DNA of 64,000 nucleotides from contig JALVZQ010000008.1 in NCBI GenBank assembly GCA_027037535.1, positions 124,001-188,000 of the forward strand. Direction: 5' to 3'. A program made the translations under genes and the position numbers. This DNA comes from Acidilobaceae archaeon. Lineage in GTDB: Archaea > Thermoproteota > Thermoprotei_A > Sulfolobales > Acidilobaceae. The notes under the pieces are model-generated. The model worked only from the letters and a program-made list of their open reading frames with translations. It searched no databases and had not been told where the DNA came from. Shown here piece by piece: positions 1 through 8,410 of the stretch. Each line of letters starts with the position of its first letter. The stretch's first letter is position 1.

Positions 1-583
1 TTATCACCGGTCCCGTCGCTATTTCGATTAGAGGTATTCCAAGCCTATCTAGCCGATATCTTATTCTAAGGCCTTCATCCTTGATTTTCCTAGCCGCGTC
101 TTCTTCTATAGCGATTGTCTGGATGGGGATCTCTTTTTCTCCTACCTTTATCGCTCCTCCAAGCGCAACTATAGCCGTTCTCTGGAATCCAGTCGTGTTA
201 CTGCCGTCAATTACTATTTTTCTCATCACGTGTACTTCGTCCACTATGTATGATTTGAAGGCCAGGCCCATAGCTACTCCTATAGCTATTGCTTCTTTGT
301 TCATCTCGTGTGGCGGTTCTTCGTCGGCTTCTACTAGACAACTATGCTTTGTGGGGGCCTCATAACGATAGTACTTTCCTTTTCTCCACTCGAATAATGC
401 TGCTATATCTATGTCGCCTGTTTCTCCCCTCGTAGGCCTGAGTCTTCTCTCGAATTCGTCATGATCCTCTTCGCCAAGCTCTGCTGGACAGGGACAGAAA
501 AGCTTCTGCTTTGTAGCTAGTTGTTGGTGGATTTCAAGGCCTACTAGGAGGCCTATCTTTCCGTAATCTAATCTCCTTGACAC
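1..583 (-). CDS. gatE: Glutamyl-tRNA(Gln) amidotransferase subunit E (partial)
   Basis: GatE binds Glu-tRNA(Gln) and, with GatD, converts it to Gln-tRNA(Gln), the archaeal route to glutaminyl-tRNA. Reading leftwards from a GTG at 583-581, the protein begins [22 protein letters not shown] and continues with a KLFCPCP segment. This is the GatB/GatE N-terminal signature (GLEIHxQL plus a Cys pair). A strong GGGAGGTG ribosome-binding site lies 7-14 nt upstream of the GTG. It starts 18 nt after the gatD stop, so the two genes form one leftward operon. The 3' part lies outside the window, leaving about 194 codons. Confidence 0.9.
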   Translation of the reverse strand, partial: MSRRLDYGKIGLLVGLEIHQQLATKQKLFCPCPAELGEEDHDEFERRLRPTRGETGDIDIAALFEWRKGKYYRYEAPTKHSCLVEADEEPPHEMNKEAIAIGVAMGLAFKSYIVDEVHVMRKIVIDGSNTTGFQRTAIVALGGAIKVGEKEIPIQTIAIEEDAARKIKDEGLRIRYRLDRLGIPLIEIATGPVI

Positions 584-601
584 TGCCTAGCACCTCCCGG
601 C

Positions 602-1984
602 CTAGAGGTTGTCATGATACCATGTGGGATAATATCTAAGGGACTGTCTCTCACCTATCTCCCATGATAGATTAGTCAACATGATTCGTCGCACTTCTTC
701 TAAGTCTCTTGTTCTAGCCAGCGCCCATGAGAGTTTAACATAAGCAGTTTCAGCTATCATATCCTCTACGGGTATGGCGCCTGCTTTCAGCATTTTTCGA
801 CCTGTACTATACACGTTTAGGTTTACCCTTCCGAAGACAGTCTGTGTCGCTATAACGACAGGTATACCGGCCTGCGTTGCTCTCTCAATACTCTTTATAG
901 CTTCCTGGTCTACATGCCCGAAGCCAGTCCCCTCAACCACTATTCCATGGAATCCTTTGTCGACGAGAATGTCGATTATCTCACTAGTTCTCCCAGGATA
1001 ATGCTTGATTAAGGCGACCTTATCGTCGAAACCATTCTCGACTACTATGCTAGTTTCTTTTCTTTTTCTATATCTCTGGTCTAGAACCTCGATTCTTCCA
1101 TTTTCTGGCCAGATCTTGGCGAGAGGAGTCGTGTTTATACTTTGGAATGCATCTCTTCTACTCGAATGCATCTTTCTGACCCGGGTACCCCTATGAGCTA
1201 AGGCGTAGGAGTCGCTGAGAGTACCGTGCATTACGACTACTACCTCGGCGAAGGGAGCGTTTACTGCTGTTAGTACTGCGGCGGTAAAGTTAAAGGCCGA
1301 GTCACTGCTGGGCCTGTCACTTGATCTTTGGGCACCTACAAGCACGATGGGTACGGGCAGGCCTTTGTGGAAGGCGAAAGATAGGGCTGCCGCCGTATAG
1401 CCCATCGTATCGGTTCCGTGGGCAATGACTATACCATCGTAGCCCTCCTCGATTACTTTTGCAACATGTTCAATGATTTTCTCCCAATGATACGGCTTCA
1501 TGTCTTCGCTAAACACGGTGAAAAGCTCCTCAGCATATATCTGCGCGTACCGTGCTGCCTCGGGGATTGCCTCGATTAGTTCTGCAGCGTCTATGTACGG
1601 CTTTACAGCTCCTGTCTCATAATCTATTCTGCTAGCTATCGTTCCTCCTGTACCTATCACAAATACTTTCTTATCAGAAGAAACCTTTAGGTCCTCCACT
1701 AAAGGAGCTGGGCTCCCTGGCTTTGACAACCTGGTCTTTCCTTCTACTTTAATTATAGTTTTTATTCTATCTAGTCTTATACCGATATTATAGCCGTTGT
1801 CGAGTTTAACAATTATGACGTCTCGACGAATGACTTCGTACCTGGGCATAAGAATTCCTTCCACGACAAGCCCATCGTCTCTAACGATTCGTACCCTGTC
1901 TCCTGGTTTAAGATTTCTCTCATTTAGCAATTCACTTGTTCTTTTAGGGTATCCTTGTAACACTTCATAATCCCCAATACACAC
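602..1984 (-). CDS. gatD: Glutamyl-tRNA(Gln) amidotransferase subunit D
   Basis: This is the amidase subunit of the archaeal GatDE amidotransferase. It releases ammonia from glutamine or asparagine for Glu-tRNA(Gln) amidation. The 460-residue protein has an N-terminal beta-barrel-like extension (about 1-90) followed by an L-asparaginase-type domain. Visible signatures are VIGTGGTIASR (nucleophile Thr near residue 113) and IAHGTDTMGYTA (second catalytic Thr-Asp pair). The ORF opens with GTG. The extension before the asparaginase core separates GatD from a plain type I asparaginase, and the adjoining gatE confirms the assignment. Confidence 0.93.
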   Translation of the reverse strand: MCIGDYEVLQGYPKRTSELLNERNLKPGDRVRIVRDDGLVVEGILMPRYEVIRRDVIIVKLDNGYNIGIRLDRIKTIIKVEGKTRLSKPGSPAPLVEDLKVSSDKKVFVIGTGGTIASRIDYETGAVKPYIDAAELIEAIPEAARYAQIYAEELFTVFSEDMKPYHWEKIIEHVAKVIEEGYDGIVIAHGTDTMGYTAAALSFAFHKGLPVPIVLVGAQRSSDRPSSDSAFNFTAAVLTAVNAPFAEVVVVMHGTLSDSYALAHRGTRVRKMHSSRRDAFQSINTTPLAKIWPENGRIEVLDQRYRKRKETSIVVENGFDDKVALIKHYPGRTSEIIDILVDKGFHGIVVEGTGFGHVDQEAIKSIERATQAGIPVVIATQTVFGRVNLNVYSTGRKMLKAGAIPVEDMIAETAYVKLSWALARTRDLEEVRRIMLTNLSWEIGERQSLRYYPTWYHDNL

Positions 1985-2180
1985 TCATAACACTCTAGGA
2001 CTTTAAACAGACACGATCCCCGAAGAAGGAATATACAAGCTATCTAATACTATTCATGTTATATGATCCTTGAGAGAATAGTAGAGTTAGGAATATCTAT
2101 CTAATATAATATAAGTTATATGATAGATAGTTGGATAGATAATTATATTAGTTATCTCATTGTTTATTGACTCTACTGAT
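1985..2180. other. AT-rich intergenic spacer between gatD and rps30e
   Basis: About 196 bases without a convincing gene. It is strongly AT-rich, with repeated short words: GTTATATGAT occurs twice, and GATAGATAG-like runs are present. Both flanking genes read leftwards, so the spacer probably holds the rps30e terminator and the gatD promoter. I see no hairpin, tRNA or C/D motif in it. Confidence 0.5.
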
Positions 2181-2351
2181 TTACCTTCTTCTTCTCCGTA
2201 TGGTGGCTTCCTCTCTTCTCTTTATGAACTTGTTTATGTACCTTATTCGGTTCCTGATTCTTGGAGGTAGACCTTTCCTCTGCTTGCCCTCAATTTTTGG
2301 TGTCTGCTTTCTGACCTTTCCCGCCTTTGTCATTGATCCGTGTGTTGGCAT
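2181..2351 (-). CDS. rps30e: 30S ribosomal protein S30e
   Basis: A 56-residue, very basic small-subunit ribosomal protein. The sequence [18 protein letters not shown] matches the S30e N-terminus, where 'HGSLxxAGKVRxQTP' is the family hallmark, and the C-terminus is an arginine run. I chose the ATG at 2351-2349, not the upstream in-frame ATG, because GGTGGGAG lies just before it and because the family starts at this MPTHG. A TATA element at 2390-2399 would give a leader of about 18 nt. It stands alone between gatD and the divergent nop5 operon. Confidence 0.93.
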   Translation of the reverse strand: MPTHGSMTKAGKVRKQTPKIEGKQRKGLPPRIRNRIRYINKFIKRREEATIRRRRR

Positions 2352-2389
2352 GATTCTCCCACCATGCAATCGTCTAGTCCCTGTAATCC

Positions 2390-2399
2390 TTATATAAAG
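2390..2399 (-). promoter_or_regulatory. TATA box of rps30e
   Basis: On the minus strand this reads CTTTATATAAGG, a good archaeal box A. Its centre is about 44 nt upstream of the rps30e ATG, which predicts a start site near 2369 and a leader carrying the GGTGGGAG ribosome-binding site. Inferred from sequence and spacing only. Confidence 0.55.
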
Positions 2400-2487
2400 T
2401 ATTCTATCCGTTGAAGAGAAACCTCTGGATCCCTTGGATCTTGATTATCTTGAAGACCTATGCGAAGAACTCGGGTCTTGTTTATCT

Positions 2488-2500
2488 TTTTATATTATCT
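2488..2500 (+). promoter_or_regulatory. TATA box of the nop5-fibrillarin operon
   Basis: A TTTTTATATTAT stretch lies about 50 nt upstream of the nop5 ATG at 2548. This predicts transcription from about 2520, with the GGGTGAT ribosome-binding site (2534-2540) inside the leader. Inference from spacing. Confidence 0.45.
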
Positions 2501-2547
2501 AATACGTCTTCTTATTGTATCGGAGTAGTTTAAGGGTGATATTAGTA

Positions 2548-3798
2548 ATGGAAAAAGTATATCTAGCAGACCTCATAATTGGGGCATTTGCTCTGAGGGA
2601 TGATGGAAGCATTGTAGAATACGAACTTGCTCCCCGCGACATGGACGAAGCAGTAGATCAAGGTATGAGAATAGAGAATGGAGAAATGTACGCGGCCCTC
2701 TCCAAGCTCCTAGATAAACTCTCCGAAAAAGGAGTCAAGAAGATAATAGTTGAGAGTGATGATATTGCTAGAGCAATATCGAAGCGTGGATTTGATGTAG
2801 CAGTAGAACCAGGAAATAAGGCCGCACTGACAGCAAGAATGAATTTATTCAAGCTCGCTGTCGAGACCGGATTCAGTGAGAGCGAAGAGGCTTTCGCAGA
2901 TTGGCTCTTCAAGGCAGAACTAGAATACACCCGTAGAAAACTCAGGAGAGCCGCCGAGAAGAGAGATATGCTTGCAGCCCAAGCTATAAGAGCAATCGAC
3001 GACATCGATAAAACAGTGAACCTATACGTAGCAAGGCTAAGAGAATGGTACAGCCTACACTTCCCAGAGCTTAACGACCTAGTACGAGAACACGAGGACT
3101 ACGTCAAGATTGTAGCAGAGCTTGGACATAGATCCAATATTACAGAAGAAGCATTAAAGGAGCTAGGATTCAGCGAGGCTAAAGCCAAGAAGATAGCCGA
3201 CGCGGCAAAGAACAGTATCGGAGCAGACCTGTCAGAATTCGATGTGGAAGCAGTACAGACACTCGCTAAAATAACTGCTCAACTCTACAAGCTAAGAAGA
3301 GACCTAACAGAATATATCGAGCAGGTAATGAATGAGGTAGCACCAAACATTACAGCGTTAGTAGGACCCCTACTAGGTGCACGACTAATCAGCCTAGCCG
3401 GAGGACTAGACAAACTTGCACGCATGCCGGCCAGCACAATACAAGTATTAGGAGCAGAAAAAGCACTCTTCCGCGCCCTAAGAACCGGTGGAAGACCGCC
3501 TAAACACGGCATAATATTCCAGTACCCCGACATACACAAGAGTCCTAAATGGCAGAGAGGTAAGATCGCTAGAGCGCTGGCGGCTAAACTGGCTATTGCC
3601 GCAAAAGTAGATGCCTTTAGTGGAAGATTCATTGGAGACAAGCTAAGAGAAGATCTAAGGAGGAGAATCGAAGAAATCAAGAAGATCTATGCAAAGCCTC
3701 CAAAGCGGAAGCCCGAGACAAAACCCTCTAGACCACCTAGGCGGAAGGGAGGCAAGAGGAGAAGACCCAAGAGAAAAGGAGGCAGGAGAAAGAGGTGA
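2548..3798 (+). CDS. nop5: C/D box sRNP core protein Nop5 (Nop56/58 family)
   Basis: Nop5 is the scaffold of archaeal C/D box RNPs, bridging L7Ae-bound guide RNA and fibrillarin for 2'-O-methylation. The 416-residue product has an N-terminal fibrillarin-binding domain, a central coiled-coil (around 110-250), and the Nop domain with ALVGPLLGARLISLAGGLDKLARMPAS followed by LFRALRTGGRPPKHGIIFQ. The C-terminus is a Lys/Arg-rich tail. The ATG at 2548 is preferred to earlier in-frame starts because GGGTGAT precedes it by 7 nt and family proteins begin at this MEKVYL. Fibrillarin follows after 6 nt. Confidence 0.96.
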   Translation: MEKVYLADLIIGAFALRDDGSIVEYELAPRDMDEAVDQGMRIENGEMYAALSKLLDKLSEKGVKKIIVESDDIARAISKRGFDVAVEPGNKAALTARMNLFKLAVETGFSESEEAFADWLFKAELEYTRRKLRRAAEKRDMLAAQAIRAIDDIDKTVNLYVARLREWYSLHFPELNDLVREHEDYVKIVAELGHRSNITEEALKELGFSEAKAKKIADAAKNSIGADLSEFDVEAVQTLAKITAQLYKLRRDLTEYIEQVMNEVAPNITALVGPLLGARLISLAGGLDKLARMPASTIQVLGAEKALFRALRTGGRPPKHGIIFQYPDIHKSPKWQRGKIARALAAKLAIAAKVDAFSGRFIGDKLREDLRRRIEEIKKIYAKPPKRKPETKPSRPPRRKGGKRRRPKRKGGRRKR

Positions 3799-3804
3799 TA
3801 GGAC

Positions 3805-4509
3805 ATGGTGAACGTAGTTAAGGTCGAGGAGCACCCCAAGTGGAAAAACGTATTCATAGTCGAGCTAGAAGATGGAAGCCTAAGACTAGCAACAAAGAAC
3901 CTAGTCCCCGGCCAACGAGTATACGGAGAACGACTCTTCAAATTTAATGGAGTCGAATACAGAGAATGGAACGCTTACAGGAGCAAGCTAGCAGGAGCCC
4001 TACTTAAAGGACTGGAAGAGCTCCCAGTAAAAGAAGGCGACAAACTACTATACCTAGGAATTGCAAGCGGTACGACCGCTAGCCATGTAAGCGACATCAT
4101 AGGGAAAGAGGGACGAATATACGGAGTAGAATTCGCGCCTAGAGTTATGAGAGACCTGATCCTTATAATACAAGAGCGTAAGAACATATATCCAATTCTA
4201 GGAGATGCACGGTTCCCAGAGAAGTACCGCCATCTAGTAGAGGCAGTAGACGGACTATACGCTGACGTGGCCCAGCCCGATCAGGCAGCTATCGTAGTAA
4301 GAAACGCCAAGTTCTTCCTTAAAGATGAAGGATACTTGCTATTAGCGATAAAGGCGAGGAGCATAGACGTAACAACGGAGCCCGGCGAAGTCTATAGGAG
4401 AGAAGTACAGACTCTCAAGGACAATGGATTCGAAATAGTGGACGTAGTACACCTAGATCCCTTTGACAAGGACCACGCAATGATATATGCAAGGTATAGA
4501 AGAGGGTAG
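3805..4509 (+). CDS. flpA: Fibrillarin, 2'-O-methyltransferase
   Basis: The catalytic subunit of C/D box RNPs, transferring methyl from SAM to ribose 2'-OH at sites chosen by guide RNAs. The 234-residue Rossmann methyltransferase shows KLLYLGIASGTTASHVSDIIG (SAM motif I, about 84-105), YGVEFAPRVMRDL (motif II) and DARFPEKY. GGTGAT at the nop5 end serves as its ribosome-binding site, so the pair is translationally coupled. The window also encodes the H/ACA protein Nop10 and holds candidate guide RNAs. Confidence 0.96.
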   Translation: MVNVVKVEEHPKWKNVFIVELEDGSLRLATKNLVPGQRVYGERLFKFNGVEYREWNAYRSKLAGALLKGLEELPVKEGDKLLYLGIASGTTASHVSDIIGKEGRIYGVEFAPRVMRDLILIIQERKNIYPILGDARFPEKYRHLVEAVDGLYADVAQPDQAAIVVRNAKFFLKDEGYLLLAIKARSIDVTTEPGEVYRREVQTLKDNGFEIVDVVHLDPFDKDHAMIYARYRRG

Positions 4510-4518
4510 CGTCTCCCA

Positions 4519-4956
4519 ATGAGGGATGCTGAAGAATCAAGATCAAAGAATACTAGGAGACTAATAGAGAGAAAATATCGAAACGATATACAACGCCTAT
4601 CAAGGTACTGGCCAAAAGAACTAGTAAACCTAGAGGAAGCATACTCTGGAAGAAACTACATTTATCTCCAGAACGGCGAAATACATGATTTTTCCCAAGA
4701 CGAGATCAGACTCCTCGCATCTAATATACCTAGATTCCTATGGAGGCTAGTTAGCCTCCCACTCCTACTCAGATACGAGATAGTAGGCACAGAGAGACAC
4801 TATAGAGTTCTAGGAAACACGTGGCAAAAAAGACTCGCTGAAATAATGCTTACGGGAGATTACTCATACTCCGGTAAGGAGAAATTAACAATCTCGGAGT
4901 TCTCGATAATAATAAGAAAATATAGGAGCCTAATCTTCGTGAATCTTAGCATATGA
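4519..4956 (+). CDS. UPF0216 (DUF61) family protein
   Basis: A 145-residue protein of the archaeal UPF0216/DUF61 family, function unknown. I recognise the family from the central NGEIHDFSQDEIRLLASNIP and the 'LPLLLRYE' stretch. It lies 9 nt after fibrillarin and just before the polyprenyl synthase, so it is probably co-transcribed with the nop5 operon. No catalytic motif or membrane segment is visible. Confidence 0.75.
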   Translation: MRDAEESRSKNTRRLIERKYRNDIQRLSRYWPKELVNLEEAYSGRNYIYLQNGEIHDFSQDEIRLLASNIPRFLWRLVSLPLLLRYEIVGTERHYRVLGNTWQKRLAEIMLTGDYSYSGKEKLTISEFSIIIRKYRSLIFVNLSI

Positions 4957-4976
4957 TCCATACCTATATATAGAGT

Positions 4977-5954
4977 TTGAAAACACTATTCCCAGACACG
5001 GATAATAAGGATACAGTGGAGTGGTTGAAAACGATGCTATCAATCGCTGAAAAAGAACAGCTAAAAGAAAAATTATACAGAGAATGGCTAGAGGCAAAAA
5101 CACTAATAGAAGACGAGCTCGAGAAAACACTTAACAATCTAGATCCGAGCGGGCTCCCCGACGTGGCAAAATATATAAGTAGAGGCGGTAAGCGGTTCCG
5201 CGGCTTCCTGACAATTCTAACTGCAAAGGCGCTTGGAGGATCAGAGAAAGACGCTATAGAGGCCGCTGTAGCAATAGAACTCGTACAGGCCGCTAGCCTA
5301 GCAATAGACGATATCGTCGACAAGGACACTATAAGAAGAAACAGCAAAGCGGCCTGGCTAGTTCACGGAATAGGTAAGACTGTACTAAGTAGTCTCTTAC
5401 TCATACCTATAGCTCAAAGAATGGTCGAAAAACTGGGAGTCTCAGCCCTATATCATGTCATAAGAGCCTGGGAATCGACGGTACGAGGAGAGATTATAGA
5501 TGTCTTCCTTGCCGAGTCTCTTCCCAGTTCAAAATACCTTGAGCTTGCCAAATTAAAGACAGGGAGCCTCTTCAAACTTGCAACAATACTGGGAGCCCTA
5601 GCAGCTGGAATAAAAGACAAGCCCGTCCTAGAAAAGATCGGTAGATACGGAGAACTACTAGGTATCATATACCAGCTAGCCGACGACATAGCTGACTACA
5701 CTAAATATATCAGCGGAGAAAAAGAAAAGCTCGATCCAAGCGAAAAATTATTCATCAAATGGGCAGGCGAGGAACAAAAAGACACGACAAGAAACACGTT
5801 GAGAACACTTAACGAATATCTAAAGGAAATAACCGAAAACGTAGACGAACTACCATTTAAAAACAGCGAACTATACGTGTTATTCAAATTCATACCCTAC
5901 TTCCTAGTATCAAAAATGCTTGAAGAAGCAGATCTCTCACTTGCCTCTTCTTAA
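4977..5954 (+). CDS. Polyprenyl diphosphate synthase (GGPP/FGPP synthase family)
   Basis: A trans-prenyltransferase that condenses isopentenyl diphosphate with allylic diphosphates, most likely making the C20/C25 chains of archaeal ether lipids. Visible motifs are GGKRFRGFL (IPP-binding), IDDIVDKDTIRR (first Asp-rich DDxxD) and QLADDIADYTK (second DDxxD). The frame opens with TTG at 4977, but a GTG at 5016 or ATG at 5034 is equally possible, since AAGGAT precedes the GTG and a TATATATAG at about 4963-4972 could start transcription near 4990. Chain length cannot be told from sequence alone. Confidence 0.85.
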   Translation: MKTLFPDTDNKDTVEWLKTMLSIAEKEQLKEKLYREWLEAKTLIEDELEKTLNNLDPSGLPDVAKYISRGGKRFRGFLTILTAKALGGSEKDAIEAAVAIELVQAASLAIDDIVDKDTIRRNSKAAWLVHGIGKTVLSSLLLIPIAQRMVEKLGVSALYHVIRAWESTVRGEIIDVFLAESLPSSKYLELAKLKTGSLFKLATILGALAAGIKDKPVLEKIGRYGELLGIIYQLADDIADYTKYISGEKEKLDPSEKLFIKWAGEEQKDTTRNTLRTLNEYLKEITENVDELPFKNSELYVLFKFIPYFLVSKMLEEADLSLASS

Positions 5955-6050
5955 TTTAAACGCTCCTAACAATATACCGTCATAGGATCTTGCATCTATA
6001 GCACTACACGTATACATTGATTTCCACAAATTGGCATCTAATCAATACCA

Positions 6051-6057
6051 TTTTAAA
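6051..6057 (+). promoter_or_regulatory. TATA box of tRNA-Cys
   Basis: TTTTAAA lies about 30 nt upstream of the first base of tRNA-Cys (6086), the expected archaeal box A distance. The preceding 5955-6050 holds nothing else I can name. Confidence 0.45.
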
Positions 6058-6085
6058 CCGTGCCACGAATATATCCTATAAAGGT

Positions 6086-6202
6086 GCCGGGGTGGCCGAG
6101 CGGTCGAAGGCGGCGGGCTGCAGCGGAATTCAAAATATCACCTGCCCATCGGCCCGCAGAGACCCGTTACTATCCCGGGTTCGAATCCCGGCCCCGGCTC
6201 CA
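6086..6202 (+). tRNA. tRNA-Cys (GCA) with 38-nt intron
   Basis: Acceptor GCCGGGG pairs with CCCCGGC. The discriminator is T, as in archaeal tRNA-Cys, and CCA is encoded. The anticodon stem GCGGG/CCCGT encloses loop CTGCAGA with anticodon GCA. An intron at 6124-6161 interrupts the loop between positions 37 and 38, the canonical site. The 5' exon GCGGGC can pair with GCCCGC near the intron's 3' end, consistent with a BHB precursor. The T arm is CCGGG-TTCGAAT-CCCGG. Odd: the variable region (6168-6174) is 7 nt, longer than the usual 4-5. Confidence 0.9.
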
Positions 6203-6249
6203 TCGAATCACATATATAACCCAAAAGATGAATGTCATGAAATGGGCGT

Positions 6250-6327
6250 GCCGCGGTAGTATAGCCCGGCCCAGTATGCGGGCCTTTCGAGCCCGTGACC
6301 CGGGTTCAAATCCCGGCCGCGGCACCA
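6250..6327 (+). tRNA. tRNA-Glu (TTC)
   Basis: A 78-nt intronless tRNA with encoded CCA: acceptor GCCGCGG/CCGCGGC, anticodon stem CGGGC/GCCCG, loop CTTTCGA with anticodon TTC, T arm CCGGG-TTCAAAT-CCCGG, discriminator A. It lies 47 nt after tRNA-Cys and may share its transcript. It is nearly identical to the spliced tRNA-Asp at 33615-34259 (73 of 78 positions), differing only in two D-loop bases, anticodon-loop positions 34 and 37, and the discriminator. Confidence 0.95.
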
Positions 6328-6381
6328 TTCAACTATCTCGCGCGGGCTACCTTAACACAATGATCCCAGGTTCTTTCTCGT

Positions 6382-7398
6382 TTATTGCAGCATCTCGTAG
6401 CCTGGTATCTTGCTTTCTTCAATGAATTGTGTGCTCTGTATTCGTAGGAGGTCTACTATTCTACGTATATTGTTTGAATCCCTGGTCCTTACAGCTATTA
6501 CATAGTCCTCCCATGTAATAGGTATAAAATTAAGGCCAAAGAGCCTTGCATACGGTTCTATAGTAAGTCCTATGTCTGCCTTGCCTGATGAAATATGTTT
6601 GCAAGTATCAAAATGCGTTCTACTTTCTACTGCTTTTCCAAGTAGTGTCTTAATCCTGTTTTTATCGGTTATCCATTCTGAGAGTAGTTCCTCCATTAGT
6701 ATCCTTGTTCCGCTTCCCGGATTTCGAACAGCTAGAACTAGTTCTTCCTTGTTAAGCATGCGTTTTAGCGTGTCTATACCTATCGTTTTTCTGGATGCGA
6801 ATCCTTGTCGACGCTTGAAAATAGGATGAAGATCTATTATCCCTTTTAGCCCTAGTGCTTCGAGCAGCTTGACAGGTCCTCCTAGTTTGACCGGATAATG
6901 GGCTCCTGCTAGATCCGCGCCACCGTATGCAAGCTGTATTAGTCCTTGGACGGTTCCACTCCATATTGGTTCTATATGGTATTCCTGTATACTGTTGAAG
7001 ACATTTTCTAGTACAAAGTCGTGGCTTCCTACAAACACTATTAGTCTCCTGCGTGATTTAATCTCAAGAAATTCCTCGAAGGGTCTTTGGAGGAAGAGCC
7101 TATAATATCTCATGTATGCTTCGAGTACTTTTTCTCCCATAGATGTTAGCTTTGCACCTCCCCTAGAAGCGCCTCCCCTCCACCGAAATACTAGTTTTTC
7201 TCCCAGTATCTCCTCTGCTCTCCGAATCCTTTCGTGAAGCCTAGAATATGGCACACCCAGCAACTTGGATGCTTTATGAAGACTTTCCTCTACCTTAACC
7301 ATATATAGTATTTTGGCTAACTCCTCGTCTACAACTATTTTTCCATTGCATTCAAGTACTAGTATCTTCGACGGCTCTAATCTACATTTTTCATTCAA
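6382..7398 (-). CDS. ModE-like transcription regulator with substrate-binding-like domain
   Basis: Residues 1-110 form a LysR/ModE-type winged helix (VEESLHKASKLLGVPYSRLHERIRRAEEILG, then the GGASRGGAKLTSMGE wing). Residues 115-338 resemble the periplasmic-binding-protein-like domain found in ModE-type archaeal regulators. Such proteins usually sense molybdate or tungstate and control its transport or cofactor genes. No transporter gene is adjacent, so the ligand is inferred from the family only. The frame opens with TTG at 7398 and lacks an obvious ribosome-binding site, so the exact start is uncertain. It converges on the tRNA-Cys/Glu pair. Confidence 0.72.
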   Translation of the reverse strand: MNEKCRLEPSKILVLECNGKIVVDEELAKILYMVKVEESLHKASKLLGVPYSRLHERIRRAEEILGEKLVFRWRGGASRGGAKLTSMGEKVLEAYMRYYRLFLQRPFEEFLEIKSRRRLIVFVGSHDFVLENVFNSIQEYHIEPIWSGTVQGLIQLAYGGADLAGAHYPVKLGGPVKLLEALGLKGIIDLHPIFKRRQGFASRKTIGIDTLKRMLNKEELVLAVRNPGSGTRILMEELLSEWITDKNRIKTLLGKAVESRTHFDTCKHISSGKADIGLTIEPYARLFGLNFIPITWEDYVIAVRTRDSNNIRRIVDLLRIQSTQFIEESKIPGYEMLQ

Positions 7399-7516
7399 TT
7401 TTCAACAACTCAGGACACTCTCCTACCTAGGGATATAGCCCTGTAAATATACTATTATCGGAGCCAGGAAAAACTACTACAGTAATAATACAGTATATGT
7501 AGGAAATTATGCAATG

Positions 7517-7669
7517 CTACTTTTTCTTCTTAGGTCTAAGGTTCTTACTCTTACATCTCCTACATTTCTTTGCGCCTGGTGGATTAAGAGCCCCACAGTT
7601 CCTACATACAAGCTTGTTAAGTACCCTCTTTTCTACTATAGCTATTAGCTCTGGATCCGTTATCGGCAT
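7517..7669 (-). CDS. rpl40e: 50S ribosomal protein L40e
   Basis: A 50-residue zinc-ribbon protein of the large subunit. Translation of the minus strand gives [18 protein letters not shown], then C-R-N-C-G and C-R-R-C pairs (a CxxC...CxxC zinc site) and a lysine-rich tail, which is the archaeal L40e pattern. The start is set by GGGGAT 7 nt upstream of the ATG at 7669-7667. Confidence 0.93.
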   Translation of the reverse strand: MPITDPELIAIVEKRVLNKLVCRNCGALNPPGAKKCRRCKSKNLRPKKKK

Positions 7670-7807
7670 CTTCTAATCCCCTCGAAAAGCTATGATACTT
7701 CGTGGTTTTAAAGGTTTAGTTGACATTCTTACTAGATGATGTTATTATAGCTTTGATTATTAAGATTCTTATTTCAATATTGTTTACAAATGGTTAATGG
7801 TTGAACG

Positions 7808-8410
7808 GTGATACACAAGGTGCCAGTAAACATTCCGCTAGATAAAATATGCGTTAAAACTGGAGTTCTATGTCCCAGATGTCAACGTATAATGGATAGT
7901 GGCAAATATGACGAGATAGATCTAGAAGTAATGCGCGCTCTAGTAAGTATAGAACAACGAATCGATGACTCCCAGCTAGAATATGTGAAGTCGTATCTCT
8001 TTGGAAATAAGCTTGTAGTGCTTGTTAAAACAAATCGCGGTGAGCTTCCAAGAGATCTAGGAAAACACATTGAAGCGGCACTAGACAATCCTAGAATAAG
8101 GAGTGTAATAGTTATCCCCACAGACGAAGACCCTCAGAGACTGGTAGAATATGTGATAAGGCCCTACAAGGTCATAGACATGAAGAGAGTTTATCTACCT
8201 GATGGATCAGAAACCGTGACCATAATAGTACCTCTAGATGCAGCACCTAAACTCTCCGGAGAAATCGCAGACCTTGTCAAGAAGTATCTAGAGAGAAAAC
8301 TCTCGGCCGAGATATTTTTTGAATTCATAAAGAAGAACTCGACGGAAGAAAAAAGGCATGGATTAGGACTAAAAAAGCCTGATTTAAAGAGGATTCTAGG
8401 CGAGCTCTAA
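7808..8410 (+). CDS. NusA-like KH domain protein with N-terminal zinc finger
   Basis: A 200-residue protein with an N-terminal Cys cluster ([12 protein letters not shown], about residues 15-26), a central region, and KH-like RNA-binding segments ([21 protein letters not shown] and [25 protein letters not shown]). It resembles archaeal NusA-type KH proteins linked with transcription termination/antitermination or ribosomal RNA processing. The start is a GTG at 7808. Its 3' end overlaps the convergent fen1 stop by 4 nt. Exact cellular role is not known to me. Confidence 0.65.
   Translation: MIHKVPVNIPLDKICVKTGVLCPRCQRIMDSGKYDEIDLEVMRALVSIEQRIDDSQLEYVKSYLFGNKLVVLVKTNRGELPRDLGKHIEAALDNPRIRSVIVIPTDEDPQRLVEYVIRPYKVIDMKRVYLPDGSETVTIIVPLDAAPKLSGEIADLVKKYLERKLSAEIFFEFIKKNSTEEKRHGLGLKKPDLKRILGEL

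Noticed and set aside
1985-2180. Short repeats GTTATATGAT and GATAGATAG as a CRISPR or origin
   Set aside because: Only two copies, irregular spacing, and low-complexity AT sequence; no array, no cas gene, no origin-type repeats.
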